This document shows positions 55,202 to 63,574 of a DNA stretch of 64,000 nt, in pieces. Position 1 is the first letter of the stretch. Each line of letters opens with the position of its first letter. Source of the DNA: G963667675 sp963667675 (GTDB lineage Bacteria > Chloroflexota > Dehalococcoidia > Lucifugimonadales > UBA3495); assembly GCA_963667675.1 (NCBI GenBank), contig OY763929.1:1922001-1986000 (forward strand). Direction: 5' to 3'. The notes below the pieces were generated by a model. It saw only the letters and a program-made list of their open reading frames with translations. It did no database searches and was not told the DNA's origin. The translations under genes and the position numbers were made by a program.

Positions 55202-55678
55202 CTAAAGTTCAAGTTCATCTCGAATCGCCTCCAGCAACGCCACCTCCAGGGCTTCCCGCTCCGGACGTACCTCGACCCCATTGACGAGAATGGAAGCGCC
55301 GTCTTCTGCCAAGACCAGTTCAACCCCTATCTCCCGGTCTCCGAACTCCTCCCACGACAGCGCGTGGGTGATCGCGTCGTACTGGTCTTCGTCGTCGTCA
55401 TCGAACACATCGAGAGCATCCAAGCCGTCCGCCTCGCCGGCGGTATCCTCGTCCGGCTCCCAGGAAACAAAGCTTTCTATCTCGCCCTTGCCATCCAACA
55501 GTCCGTCGTTGATGTCCGACAATAACCGGGCAATTCTCAGGGAGTCCGACAGTTCCGCCAATTCCTGGCGGTCCTGATGCAATTTTTCCTCGGCCTCCGA
55601 CGCCTCCCTTTGCCGCACGGGCCGTACCCGTTCCAACTCTTGTTTCAACGCGGAGAGCGATTCCCGCCACTGCATCAT
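55202..55678 (-). CDS. Acidic coiled-coil hypothetical protein
   Basis: 158 residues, very acidic. Residues 1-60 are a probable coiled coil (LKQELERVRPVRQREASEAE). Residues about 80-100 are Asp/Glu rich (DVFDDDDEDQ), and the C-terminus is a compact beta-alpha part (ILVNGVEVRPEREALE). No known domain. Next to purE, 27 bases upstream of its start, so possibly first in that operon. Confidence 0.6.
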   Translation of the reverse strand: MMQWRESLSALKQELERVRPVRQREASEAEEKLHQDRQELAELSDSLRIARLLSDINDGLLDGKGEIESFVSWEPDEDTAGEADGLDALDVFDDDDEDQYDAITHALSWEEFGDREIGVELVLAEDGASILVNGVEVRPEREALEVALLEAIRDELEL

Positions 55679-56002
55679 CTAATCTCCCGCCTGTTCAACT
55701 GGCGAACCTTCTAAGCGACTTCCACAACAACCCGGAAGGTCGCCGCGCCGCATGGGAACAAACTCTGTCTTCTCAAGCGCCGCAGCGCAGGGAGAACCCA
55801 TGACATTTCTTGTTCTGGACATCATCCCTAAGCAAACGCACAGGCCACGTGCTCCCAGCAGGGACTTTCGGCCGGCTCACGGACGCTGCTGCCGGCGGCA
55901 AAGTCGTCTAGGCGGCGGCGCAGCGATATTGTATCGCACATCGCGAATTTCGTGGAGTCTCTAACGTCACCGGAGCCGGCTGCCGTGCGCCCAAGTCGGA
56001 CG
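55679..56002. other. Intergenic stretch between guaA end and the acidic protein gene
   Basis: 324 bases. A frame from 55752 to 55964 has no recognisable features, and I see no promoter, repeat or RNA. Confidence 0.4.
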
Positions 56003-57613
56003 CTATTCCCACTCTATCGTCCCCGGAGGCTTGCTGGTGATGTCGTACACCACTCTGTTGACCCCGGGGACCTCGTTAACTATCCGGTTGGAGATGCGGG
56101 CCAGCACCTCATACGGGAGCCTGACCCAGTCGGCCGTCATGGCGTCGTCGCTGGTCACCGCACGCACCGCGCACACGTTGCCGTAGGTCCGGTAGTCCCC
56201 CATCACGCCGACGGTCCTGCTGTCGCTGAGCACGGCAAAGCTCTGCCAAAGCTGGTCGTACAGGTTGGCGCCCTTGATTTCGTCGATAACTATCCAGTCG
56301 CAGCGCCTCAGCATGTCCAGCCGCTCTTTGGTTACCTCGCCAATCACGCGGATCGCCAGTCCCGGCCCCGGGAAGGGTTGACGGTTTACCATCTCCACCG
56401 GCAGCCCCAGCTCCATGCCCACTTCCCGGACTTCGTCCTTGAACAAATAACGCAAAGGCTCCACCAGCTTCAGCTTCATGTGCTGCGGCAACCCGCCCAC
56501 GTTGTGGTGGGTCTTGATGCGCGCCGAAGCCCGGTTGTCAGACGCCGCGCTCTCTATCACGTCGGAATACAGCGTCCCCTGGGCCAGGAAGTCCGGCTTG
56601 CCCAACTCCGACGCAACGTCCTCGAACACCCGGATGAACTCTTCTCCGATTGCCTTGCGCTTCATCTCCGGGTCGGTCACGCCGGCAAGTTGTTCAAGGA
56701 ACCGGTCCGAGGCGTCGGTGTACACCAGGTTCAGCCCCAGGTTGCGCTTGAACGTAGCCTGCACCCGCTCCGCCTCTTCCAATCGCAAAAGCCCGTTGTT
56801 GACGAAGATGCACGTCAATTGGTCGCCGATGGCCTTGTGCAGCAAGACGGCCGTCACCGCCGAGTCCACCCCGCCTGATAGAGCGCATATCACCCGCCCA
56901 TCGCCGACCTGGTTGCGGACTCGGTTGATGGAGTCATTGACGAAGTTGCCGGGAGTCCACGAGCCGTCACAGGAGCATACCCGGAACAGGAAATTCTCCA
57001 GGACGGTCTGGCCCATGGGCGTATGCCGCACTTCCGGGTGGAACTGCAGCCCGAATATTTTTTCGCCGTCGCCGATGGCCGCCACCGGCGAGTTCTCGGT
57101 GTACGCGAGAGACGTGAAGCCATGAGGAAGCTGCTCCACCCGGTCCCCGTGACTCATCCACACCTGAAGGGACGGCTCCAGTCCATCAAATATGGGCGCT
57201 TCGGCGGTCTCCTGGTGCAGGATTGCCGATCCGAATTCCTGTTTGAGACCTGGCGCTACTTTGCCGCCCAGTTGGTGCACCAGCGCCTGCATCCCGTAGC
57301 AGATGCCCAGTACCGGCAACCCCCGCTCGAACACCCAGCCCGGCGCCAGCGGCGCTCCGGGGTCGTATACGCTGGCCGGACCGCCCGACAGGATCACGCC
57401 CCGGGGGTTCATGCGCTCCACCGATTCCCATGAGGCCGACGCCGGCACTATCTCGGCATAGACCTTTAGTTCCCTTACCCTACGGGCAATCAGGTGGCTG
57501 TACTGGGAGCCGAAATCTACTACCGCAATTCCTTCGTTGACCGTCTGCGGGCCGTCGGCCGCCTCCGAGCCCAGACCCTCCAGGCTCTTGGCGATCTCCA
57601 AGTACGCCGACAC
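56003..57613 (-). CDS. guaA: GMP synthase (glutamine-hydrolysing)
   Basis: Amidates XMP to GMP. Class I glutaminase domain with nucleophile Cys in GICYGMQAL and His in LQFHPEVRH, then ATP-PPase with CALSGGVDSAVTAVL, and the C-terminal dimer domain ending PPGTIEWE. 536 residues from GTG 57613; about 25 leading residues (to VNEGIAVVDFGSQYSHLI) exceed the family core, and no start is well supported by a spaced ribosome site. A TATAAT box on the minus strand lies at 57726-57721. Confidence 0.94.
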   Translation of the reverse strand: MSAYLEIAKSLEGLGSEAADGPQTVNEGIAVVDFGSQYSHLIARRVRELKVYAEIVPASASWESVERMNPRGVILSGGPASVYDPGAPLAPGWVFERGLPVLGICYGMQALVHQLGGKVAPGLKQEFGSAILHQETAEAPIFDGLEPSLQVWMSHGDRVEQLPHGFTSLAYTENSPVAAIGDGEKIFGLQFHPEVRHTPMGQTVLENFLFRVCSCDGSWTPGNFVNDSINRVRNQVGDGRVICALSGGVDSAVTAVLLHKAIGDQLTCIFVNNGLLRLEEAERVQATFKRNLGLNLVYTDASDRFLEQLAGVTDPEMKRKAIGEEFIRVFEDVASELGKPDFLAQGTLYSDVIESAASDNRASARIKTHHNVGGLPQHMKLKLVEPLRYLFKDEVREVGMELGLPVEMVNRQPFPGPGLAIRVIGEVTKERLDMLRRCDWIVIDEIKGANLYDQLWQSFAVLSDSRTVGVMGDYRTYGNVCAVRAVTSDDAMTADWVRLPYEVLARISNRIVNEVPGVNRVVYDITSKPPGTIEWE

Positions 57614-57792
57614 CTCCAGGTCATCACTGGCGGCAACCCGTCGGCCTGGGTCTAGCTTCTCGTCAGGCGTGGCAATCCTCCCCGCAACCGCGGCAGTCGG
57701 GCGTATGTGGGATTTGGGGTATTATAGCCGGGATGCCTTTGGGAGTATAGCGCAGCGGGAACTGGTAATTCGTCTCCCGTTGGAGCTCGCTG

Positions 57793-57801
57793 TGTTATAC
57801 T
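57793..57801 (+). promoter_or_regulatory. Extended -10 promoter of the tsaC operon
   Basis: TGTTATACT (57793-57801), an extended -10 element, 37 bases before the tsaC ATG at 57839. No good -35 box, which extended -10 promoters do not need. Confidence 0.45.
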
Positions 57802-57838
57802 CGCCGCGGAGGAACAGGCGTGTAGACGCCGGAGCCGG

Positions 57839-58465
57839 ATGCAGAAAAACGTTCCGGTCGCCGATGACCGGGCACAACAGGACATCGAACAAGCGGTAAG
57901 GTTCCTGAAGGCTGGCGGAGTGGTGGTATTCCCCACCGACACCCTGTACGGCTTGGGAGCAGACGTGTTTTCCTTGACCGCTTTGGAACGGCTCTTCTCC
58001 ATCAAAGGCAGGCCGGCAGACCTGGCCCTCCCCGTTTTGGTTGACTCCCCAGACCAGGTCGAGACGGTGGCCCGCTTCACGAACATCGGCAGCCGCTTGG
58101 CTGAGCGGTTTTGGCCGGGGCCGTTGAGCCTGGTCTTGCCCAAAGTGCACGGTCTCCCCGACTTGGTGACTGGCGGGAGGGACACCGTGGCGGTGAGGAT
58201 GCCCGATCACCAGGCGCCGTTGGCCCTTGCCGGCCAGCTGCAGCGGCCCGTAACCGGCACCAGCGCAAACCTCAGCGGAGGGCCGGACTTGCACTCGCTG
58301 GAGGCGCTGGATGAGCAATTGGGCGGCCGGGTAGATTACATAATGCGCTCGGGCCCGCCTCCCCGGGGAACCGCTTCCACCGTGGTCGACGTAACCGGCG
58401 ACTCTCCGCAATTGCTGCGAGAGGGGGCCATAAGCCTGGAAAGCGTCTTGGCCGCCCTGGAATAG
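57839..58465 (+). CDS. tsaC: Threonylcarbamoyl-AMP synthase (Sua5/YrdC family)
   Basis: First step of t6A37 modification of ANN-decoding tRNAs. 208 residues, YrdC domain only (no Sua5 extension): GGVVVFPTDTLYGLGADVFS near 26, IKGRPADLALPVLV near 54, RFWPGPLSLVLP near 90, VAVRMPDH and TGTSANLSGGPDL. Opens the rightmost plus-strand run of genes that ends with another tRNA-modification gene, miaA. Confidence 0.92.
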   Translation: MQKNVPVADDRAQQDIEQAVRFLKAGGVVVFPTDTLYGLGADVFSLTALERLFSIKGRPADLALPVLVDSPDQVETVARFTNIGSRLAERFWPGPLSLVLPKVHGLPDLVTGGRDTVAVRMPDHQAPLALAGQLQRPVTGTSANLSGGPDLHSLEALDEQLGGRVDYIMRSGPPPRGTASTVVDVTGDSPQLLREGAISLESVLAALE

Positions 58466-58467
58466 CG

Positions 58468-58641
58468 ATGGCCAAGCGCCCCAACTGGTACAGCGAGCAT
58501 CCGCCCGCTTGCACCTGTGTCGATTGCGACCAACGCCGAAGGGCCAAGAGGCGCACCCCATTTGCTGTTGGCCGCTCCGGGTGCCTGCTGTGGCTGGTCG
58601 GAGCGCTGCTGGCGCTGGCGATAATCGGCGGCGCGGTTTAG
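58468..58641 (+). CDS. Small zinc-knuckle plus membrane-helix protein
   Basis: 57 residues, ATG two bases after the tsaC stop. The N-terminus WYSEHPPACTCVDCDQRR has a C-x-C-x2-C group that could bind zinc. The C-terminal half is a membrane helix (LLWLVGALLALAIIGGAV). No known function. Its tight spacing to tsaC and conserved-looking motif support it as real. Confidence 0.65.
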   Translation: MAKRPNWYSEHPPACTCVDCDQRRRAKRRTPFAVGRSGCLLWLVGALLALAIIGGAV

Positions 58642-58723
58642 CGGAGGTGCCGGATTACCTGATGAAAAGTCCCGATACCAGGGTCGCCTCTTGATAGATG
58701 AAATAGGAGCAGGTTGACCTACA

Positions 58724-59737
58724 GTGTTCGCTAACTACGATTCTTATAGAAACGCCTTGGACGAAGAACTCAGGGATGTGTTCTCATCCCGCCAGGGGTT
58801 CCTCTACGACGTGTTGCGCTACCACCTGGGCTGGACCGACGAGCAGGGCAACCCTCAGGACGGCTTGGCCCCCCTGCACTTCCCCGGCATCCTGGCCTTG
58901 GCCTCATGCCAGGCGTTGTCCGGGGACTTTGGTTCTGCCCTGCCCGCCGCTGCCGGAATCGAGTTGGTCTACAACTTTACCCTGGTGCATGGCGACGTCC
59001 AGTCTGGCCGTCCCGAAGCGGGTGACCGCCCCAGCATCTGGTGGGTATGGGGCCCCGCCCAGGCCATCAACGCCGGCGACGGCCTCCACGCCTTGGGCCG
59101 CACCACCACCATGCGGCTGGCTCAGCGGGGCGTCCCCCCGGGGCAGGCGCTGCAGGCAGTCCAGTCCCTGGACCGGGCTTGCCTGGTCCTCTGCGAGGGC
59201 CAGTACATGGACCTTGAATTTCAGGACCGCATCCTGGTCACCGCCGACGACTATCTCGACATGGTCGGCCGCAAGACCGGCGCCCTGACCGGTTGCTCGG
59301 CCGAGTCGGGGGCCCTGGCCGCCGGAGCCGGTCAGGACGGTTGCGCCCAGTTCCGGGACTTCGGTGTCAAACTGGGCATGGCCTGGCAGATTAGCCGGGA
59401 CGTTCAAGACCTGTGGGGCCGCCAGGGCGACGGCATGACCGCCGGTAACGTGCTGCAAAAGAAGAAGAGCCTGCCCCTCATCCACGCTCTGGCTACTGCG
59501 CCCGTGGCAACCAAGCGGGAGTTGGGCAACATCTACCTGAAGCGGGTCCCGGAACCGGAAGACGCCGCTCGCTTGGTGGAGATACTGGACCAGACCGATT
59601 CCCGCAAGTTCGCCGATGACAAGGCCAGGGAATTGGCAGAGCAAGCCCTGGCAAGCATAGATGAGGCAGGCCTGGATCCCCAAGGAAAAGCCGTCCTGAG
59701 TGACCTGGGGCAATTGGCCTTGGAGGGAACCCTGTGA
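58724..59737 (+). CDS. Polyprenyl synthetase-family protein with altered Asp motifs
   Basis: 337 residues, isoprenoid-synthase fold (all-helical). The first aspartate-rich motif is LVHGDVQSG rather than a DDxxD, the second is ISRDVQDLWG instead of DDxxD, and the conserved lysine region is LQKKKSLPLIHAL. Start GTG 58724. It may be a divergent prenyl-transferring enzyme or a non-catalytic subunit. In family members with two complete motifs the product is C15-C40 diphosphate. Confidence 0.8.
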   Translation: MFANYDSYRNALDEELRDVFSSRQGFLYDVLRYHLGWTDEQGNPQDGLAPLHFPGILALASCQALSGDFGSALPAAAGIELVYNFTLVHGDVQSGRPEAGDRPSIWWVWGPAQAINAGDGLHALGRTTTMRLAQRGVPPGQALQAVQSLDRACLVLCEGQYMDLEFQDRILVTADDYLDMVGRKTGALTGCSAESGALAAGAGQDGCAQFRDFGVKLGMAWQISRDVQDLWGRQGDGMTAGNVLQKKKSLPLIHALATAPVATKRELGNIYLKRVPEPEDAARLVEILDQTDSRKFADDKARELAEQALASIDEAGLDPQGKAVLSDLGQLALEGTL

Positions 59738-59776
59738 ACCCGGGGAGAGCGAGCGCCTGAATGACGATTGGCTTCC

Positions 59777-60979
59777 ATGCCTAAGCGGCCTCTCTCCGGG
59801 CTGGACGTCGAGGGCAAGCGGGTCCTGGTCAGGGCCGACTTCAATGTTCCCATCGAACTGGGCATTGAGGGTATCGCCGCCTACGACCAGCGGCTGCGAG
59901 CGTCCCTGCCCACCATTCGCCATTTACTCGCAAGAGACTGCCGTGTGGTCCTATGCTCCCACCTAGGCCGGCCCGGCGGCAAAGTCGCCGAGTCCCTCCG
60001 GTTGGCGCCCGTGGGCGACCGGCTGGCAGAGCTATTGGACCAACCGGTGCGCAGCCTGCCCGTCTGCATCGGCCGGGAGGCGCATGCTGCCGTGGCATCG
60101 ATTGGCCCAGGCGAGCTGCTGCTATTGGAAAACCTCCGGTTCCATACCGAGGAAGAACAGAACGACCCCGCCTTTGCCGCAGCCCTTGCCTCCCTGGCAG
60201 ACTGTTTCGTCATGGACGCCTTTGGCGCGGCCCACCGGGCCCACGCTTCCACCGTCGGAGTTTCCGGCCTGCTCCCGTCGGCCATGGGCTTGCTGGTCCA
60301 GAAAGAAGTTGCAGCCCTGGGGCAGGCGCTGGCCGTCAGGGAGGGTGGAAAACCCCTTGCCGCCCTGATGGGAGGCGCAAAGGTCAGTGATAAAATTCAG
60401 GTGTTGGAGAATCTGCTGGACAAGCTGGACCACCTGTTCATCGGCGGCGGCATGGCGGTCACCTTCCTCCACGCAGTTGGACATCCAACCGGGGCATCTT
60501 CTTTGGAATGCGACAAGCTGGAATTTGCCGCAGAAATCCTCGAACGCGCCCAGCGGGGCGGCGTCCAAGTCCATTTGCCCACCGACGTCGTGATTGCCAA
60601 CGCGTTCGAACTTGATCCGGCCGAGGTCAAAACCGTCCCAGTCGACAATGTCTCCGACGGTTTGTTCATAATGGACATAGGAGAATCCACGGCGCGCCGC
60701 TTCTCCCGGGTCTTGGAAGAATGCAAGACCGTCATCTGGAACGGGCCCATGGGAGTGTTCGAAATGCCCAGGTTTCAACAGGGCACCCGCACCGTAGCCC
60801 AGGCTGTCGCCGGCCTGAGCGGCGCGGTGACCGTTGTCGGCGGCGGCTCCACGGCGGACGCCGTCGAGAAACTGGGCCTTTCCGACCAGATGACCCACGT
60901 CTCCACCGGAGGCGGCGCTTCCCTAGAATTCCTGGAGGGCAAGGAATTACCGGGCATAGCAGCATTGCCCGACGCGTGA
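59777..60979 (+). CDS. pgk: Phosphoglycerate kinase
   Basis: Glycolytic enzyme making ATP from 1,3-bisphosphoglycerate. 400 residues from ATG 59777. Substrate motif RVLVRADFNVP near residue 15, LLLENLRFHTEEEQND near 118, MGGAKVSDKIQVLENL near 199, nucleotide loop NGPMGVFEMPRF near 320, and GGGSTADAVEKLG near 355. A TTG three codons earlier is less likely. Confidence 0.96.
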   Translation: MPKRPLSGLDVEGKRVLVRADFNVPIELGIEGIAAYDQRLRASLPTIRHLLARDCRVVLCSHLGRPGGKVAESLRLAPVGDRLAELLDQPVRSLPVCIGREAHAAVASIGPGELLLLENLRFHTEEEQNDPAFAAALASLADCFVMDAFGAAHRAHASTVGVSGLLPSAMGLLVQKEVAALGQALAVREGGKPLAALMGGAKVSDKIQVLENLLDKLDHLFIGGGMAVTFLHAVGHPTGASSLECDKLEFAAEILERAQRGGVQVHLPTDVVIANAFELDPAEVKTVPVDNVSDGLFIMDIGESTARRFSRVLEECKTVIWNGPMGVFEMPRFQQGTRTVAQAVAGLSGAVTVVGGGSTADAVEKLGLSDQMTHVSTGGGASLEFLEGKELPGIAALPDA

Positions 60980-61045
60980 AGGGAGGACTCCGGCTCATGC
61001 CTGCCAAGGCCTGTGCCGGCCAAGTTATTTGACGAAGGACAAGCC

Positions 61046-62251
61046 ATGATCGACCTGGAAGTGTTACGGGACTCCTACACCTCGACCCCATCCAAGATTG
61101 TCATGCTGGTGGTCGACGGTCTCGGCGGTCTCCCGCATCCTGATACCCGCAAGTCGGAACTGCAGCAGGCCCACACCCCCAATCTGGACGCTTTGGCCGG
61201 CGTGAGCGCCTGCGGCCTCACCACTCCCGTCCTGCCTGGCGTCGCCCCCGGCAGCGGGCCCGGCCACCTGGCCTTATTCGGCTATGACCCTCTCAAGCAC
61301 ATGATCGGCCGCGGGGCCCTGGAGGCCCTGGGCATAGACGTAGACCTGAAAGAGGGCGACGTGGCCGCCAGGGGCAATTTTTGCACCGTTGACGCCGCGG
61401 GGGCTCTGGTGGACCGGCGGGCCGGCCGCATAGCCACCGAACTGAGCAGGCCCCTGTGCGACCGCTTGGACCGCATCGAAATCGACGGCGTGGATCTGGA
61501 CGTCTACCCCGTCCAGGACTACCGCTTCGTCCTGCGGCTCCGCGGAGCCGGCCTGTCCGAGGCGTTGTCCGAGACCGACCCCCAGGTACTGGGAGCGGCC
61601 CCGTTGCCGGTTAAGGCTCTGGAATCCCAGGCCCAGCGCGCCGCGGATATAGTCAACGAGTTCGTAGACCAAGCGCGGGTGCTCTTAGCCGAGGAAGAAC
61701 CCGCCAACATGGTCCTCCTCAGGGGCTTTGCCCAGTTGCCCAGCCTGCCGCCCATGGGCCAGGTGTACGGCCTGGACCCAGCGGCCATCGCCGCCTACCC
61801 CATGTACCGGGGCCTGGCCACCGTTGCGGGCATGAAAGTGATCCCCACCGGCCGGTCTTTCGCCGACGAGGTGGAGACGCTGCGCCAATGCTTCGCCAGC
61901 CACGACTTCTTTTTCATCCACTACAAGCCCGCCGACGCCGCCGGGGAAGACGGCGACTTCGACGCCAAGGTCAAGAGCCTGGAGGCACTGGACCCCTTCA
62001 TTCCTCAAATCCGGGAACTGGAGCCCGACGTGCTGATGGTTGCCGGAGACCACTCGACGCCGGCGATTATGGCCGGGCATAGCTGGCATCCCGTACCCTT
62101 TATGCTTCACTCCCGCTGGACCGGTGGCGAGGGAGTCCCCGCTTTCGATGAAAGAGCTTGCGCCCAGGGCTCCGTCGGCCGCATACCGGCCACCCAGATA
62201 ATGCTGCTGGCCCTGGCCCACGCCGGCAAGCTCACCAAGTTCGGCCCGTAA
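61046..62251 (+). CDS. apgM: 2,3-bisphosphoglycerate-independent phosphoglycerate mutase, archaeal type
   Basis: 401 residues from ATG 61046, preceded by GAAGGA at 6 bases. Metal and catalytic residues of the ApgM/alkaline-phosphatase fold: VMLVVDGLGGLPHPDTRKSE near 20, GVAPGSGPGHLALFGYDPLK near 70, FFFIHYKPADAAGEDGDF near 300 and VAGDHSTPAIMAGHSWHPVP near 345. Interconverts 3- and 2-phosphoglycerate; lies between pgk and tpiA. Confidence 0.94.
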   Translation: MIDLEVLRDSYTSTPSKIVMLVVDGLGGLPHPDTRKSELQQAHTPNLDALAGVSACGLTTPVLPGVAPGSGPGHLALFGYDPLKHMIGRGALEALGIDVDLKEGDVAARGNFCTVDAAGALVDRRAGRIATELSRPLCDRLDRIEIDGVDLDVYPVQDYRFVLRLRGAGLSEALSETDPQVLGAAPLPVKALESQAQRAADIVNEFVDQARVLLAEEEPANMVLLRGFAQLPSLPPMGQVYGLDPAAIAAYPMYRGLATVAGMKVIPTGRSFADEVETLRQCFASHDFFFIHYKPADAAGEDGDFDAKVKSLEALDPFIPQIRELEPDVLMVAGDHSTPAIMAGHSWHPVPFMLHSRWTGGEGVPAFDERACAQGSVGRIPATQIMLLALAHAGKLTKFGP

Positions 62252-62269
62252 CATCGGGCGAGGGAACCA

Positions 62270-63034
62270 GTGCCAAAGCCCCTGATTGCCGGCAACTGGA
62301 AGATGAACACAAGCCTGGCCGAGGCCAAAGCTCTCGCTGCCGGTATCCGGGATGCTGTAACCGCTATCTCCGGCGTAGAAATCCTGCTCTGCCCCCCCTT
62401 CATCTCTCTAGCTGCGGTCCGGGATGTAGTAATGGGCTCGTCAATCAAGCTGGGCGCCCAGAACATGCATCACCAGCCGTCCGGGGCCTTCACCGGCGAA
62501 ATCGCTCCAACCATGCTGCAGGGCCTGTGCGACTACGTGATACTGGGCCACTCGGAACGACGTCAATTCTTCGGTGAAGACGACGAGTTGATCAGCCGCA
62601 AAGTCCAAGCAGCCTTCCAACACGGCCTGAAGCCCGTACTCTGCGTCGGCGAGACTCTGGACCAGCGGGAGGCAGGCCAAGCCGCGACGGTGGTGAGCCA
62701 ACAACTACACGCCGGCCTCGCAGACTTAGTTGACATAAACGGCCTGGTGGTCGCCTACGAGCCTGTCTGGGCCATAGGCGCCGGCCGGGCCGCAACGCCG
62801 GAAATCGCCGCCGAAATGATGGGCAACGTGATTTCCGACACCTTGCGCTCATTGCATCCCGAGGCCTCCGGAGATACGCCTCTGCTCTACGGTGGCAGCG
62901 TCAACCCGGACAACATCGCGGGGTTCGTCGCGCTGGACAGCGTTCACGGCGCCCTCGTCGGCGGCGCCAGCCTACAGGTGGGCCAGTTCGTTGAGATTGC
63001 CAGGCTGACTGCCCAAGCCAAGGTAGGGGGCTAA
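62270..63034 (+). CDS. tpiA: Triosephosphate isomerase
   Basis: 254 residues, start GTG 62270. LIAGNWKMNTSLAEA at the start (Lys13-type), YVILGHSERRQFFGE with the catalytic His near 95, VVAYEPVWAIGAGRAATPE with the catalytic Glu near 165, and phosphate loop LYGGSVNPDN near 208. Completes the pgk-apgM-tpiA cluster. Confidence 0.96.
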   Translation: MPKPLIAGNWKMNTSLAEAKALAAGIRDAVTAISGVEILLCPPFISLAAVRDVVMGSSIKLGAQNMHHQPSGAFTGEIAPTMLQGLCDYVILGHSERRQFFGEDDELISRKVQAAFQHGLKPVLCVGETLDQREAGQAATVVSQQLHAGLADLVDINGLVVAYEPVWAIGAGRAATPEIAAEMMGNVISDTLRSLHPEASGDTPLLYGGSVNPDNIAGFVALDSVHGALVGGASLQVGQFVEIARLTAQAKVGG

Positions 63035-63039
63035 GAAAC

Positions 63040-63546
63040 TTGAAAATCGAGCACATCACATACGAAAACGGGTTCGGCGATCGCGGCAAAGAGGTCGAGA
63101 CATACAATTATCACAAGGCGGCCTCTGTCCTAGCAGAGTACGGGTTTGATTGCGTGAGGGTTTCGGACGACTGGCGGGGAGCTGACTTTCTAGCCTACAA
63201 CAAACATGCCGGGGTTGTACTGGAAGTCCAGCTTAAGGCCTGCTTGGTTATCGACAATAAGTTCACCGATAACCCGGACTTGTTCATCTGTTTCCCATTA
63301 GACAAGACCGGGAAATGGTACTTGCTCAAGCATTCCCGGCTATTGGAAATCGTTCAAGAACATCACCCCAAGTTGTGGGCCAGGTTCCAAGAAGCGGGTA
63401 ATGCTTGGCACTACACAGGTAGAGTACGCGGCAGCAAAAAGGTGCAAGGCAGGCTACTCGAAACACTAGAAGAATACTCTTATGAGCCGCTCTATGGCCA
63501 TCTCGGCTTTAGGGAGTGTGCGCAACTGACCAGACAAGGTAGCTAG
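63040..63546 (+). CDS. PD-(D/E)XK-like nuclease domain protein, unassigned
   Basis: 168 residues, start TTG 63040, 5 bases after tpiA. The part GADFLAYNKHAGVVLEVQLK near residue 48 has the Asp-x(n)-Glu-x-Gln/Lys-like spacing of the PD-(D/E)XK fold, preceded by YNYHKAASVLAEYGFDCVRV, as in Holliday-junction or endonuclease relatives. No known family match. It lies between tpiA and miaA and is probably co-transcribed; its role is unknown. Confidence 0.6.
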   Translation: MKIEHITYENGFGDRGKEVETYNYHKAASVLAEYGFDCVRVSDDWRGADFLAYNKHAGVVLEVQLKACLVIDNKFTDNPDLFICFPLDKTGKWYLLKHSRLLEIVQEHHPKLWARFQEAGNAWHYTGRVRGSKKVQGRLLETLEEYSYEPLYGHLGFRECAQLTRQGS

Positions 63547-63574
63547 GCGTCTACACCCAGAATCAAGAAGTCCC

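Noticed and set aside
55752..55964. 70-residue frame in the guaA-side intergenic stretch
   Set aside because: No domain, no ribosome site, shadow-like composition.
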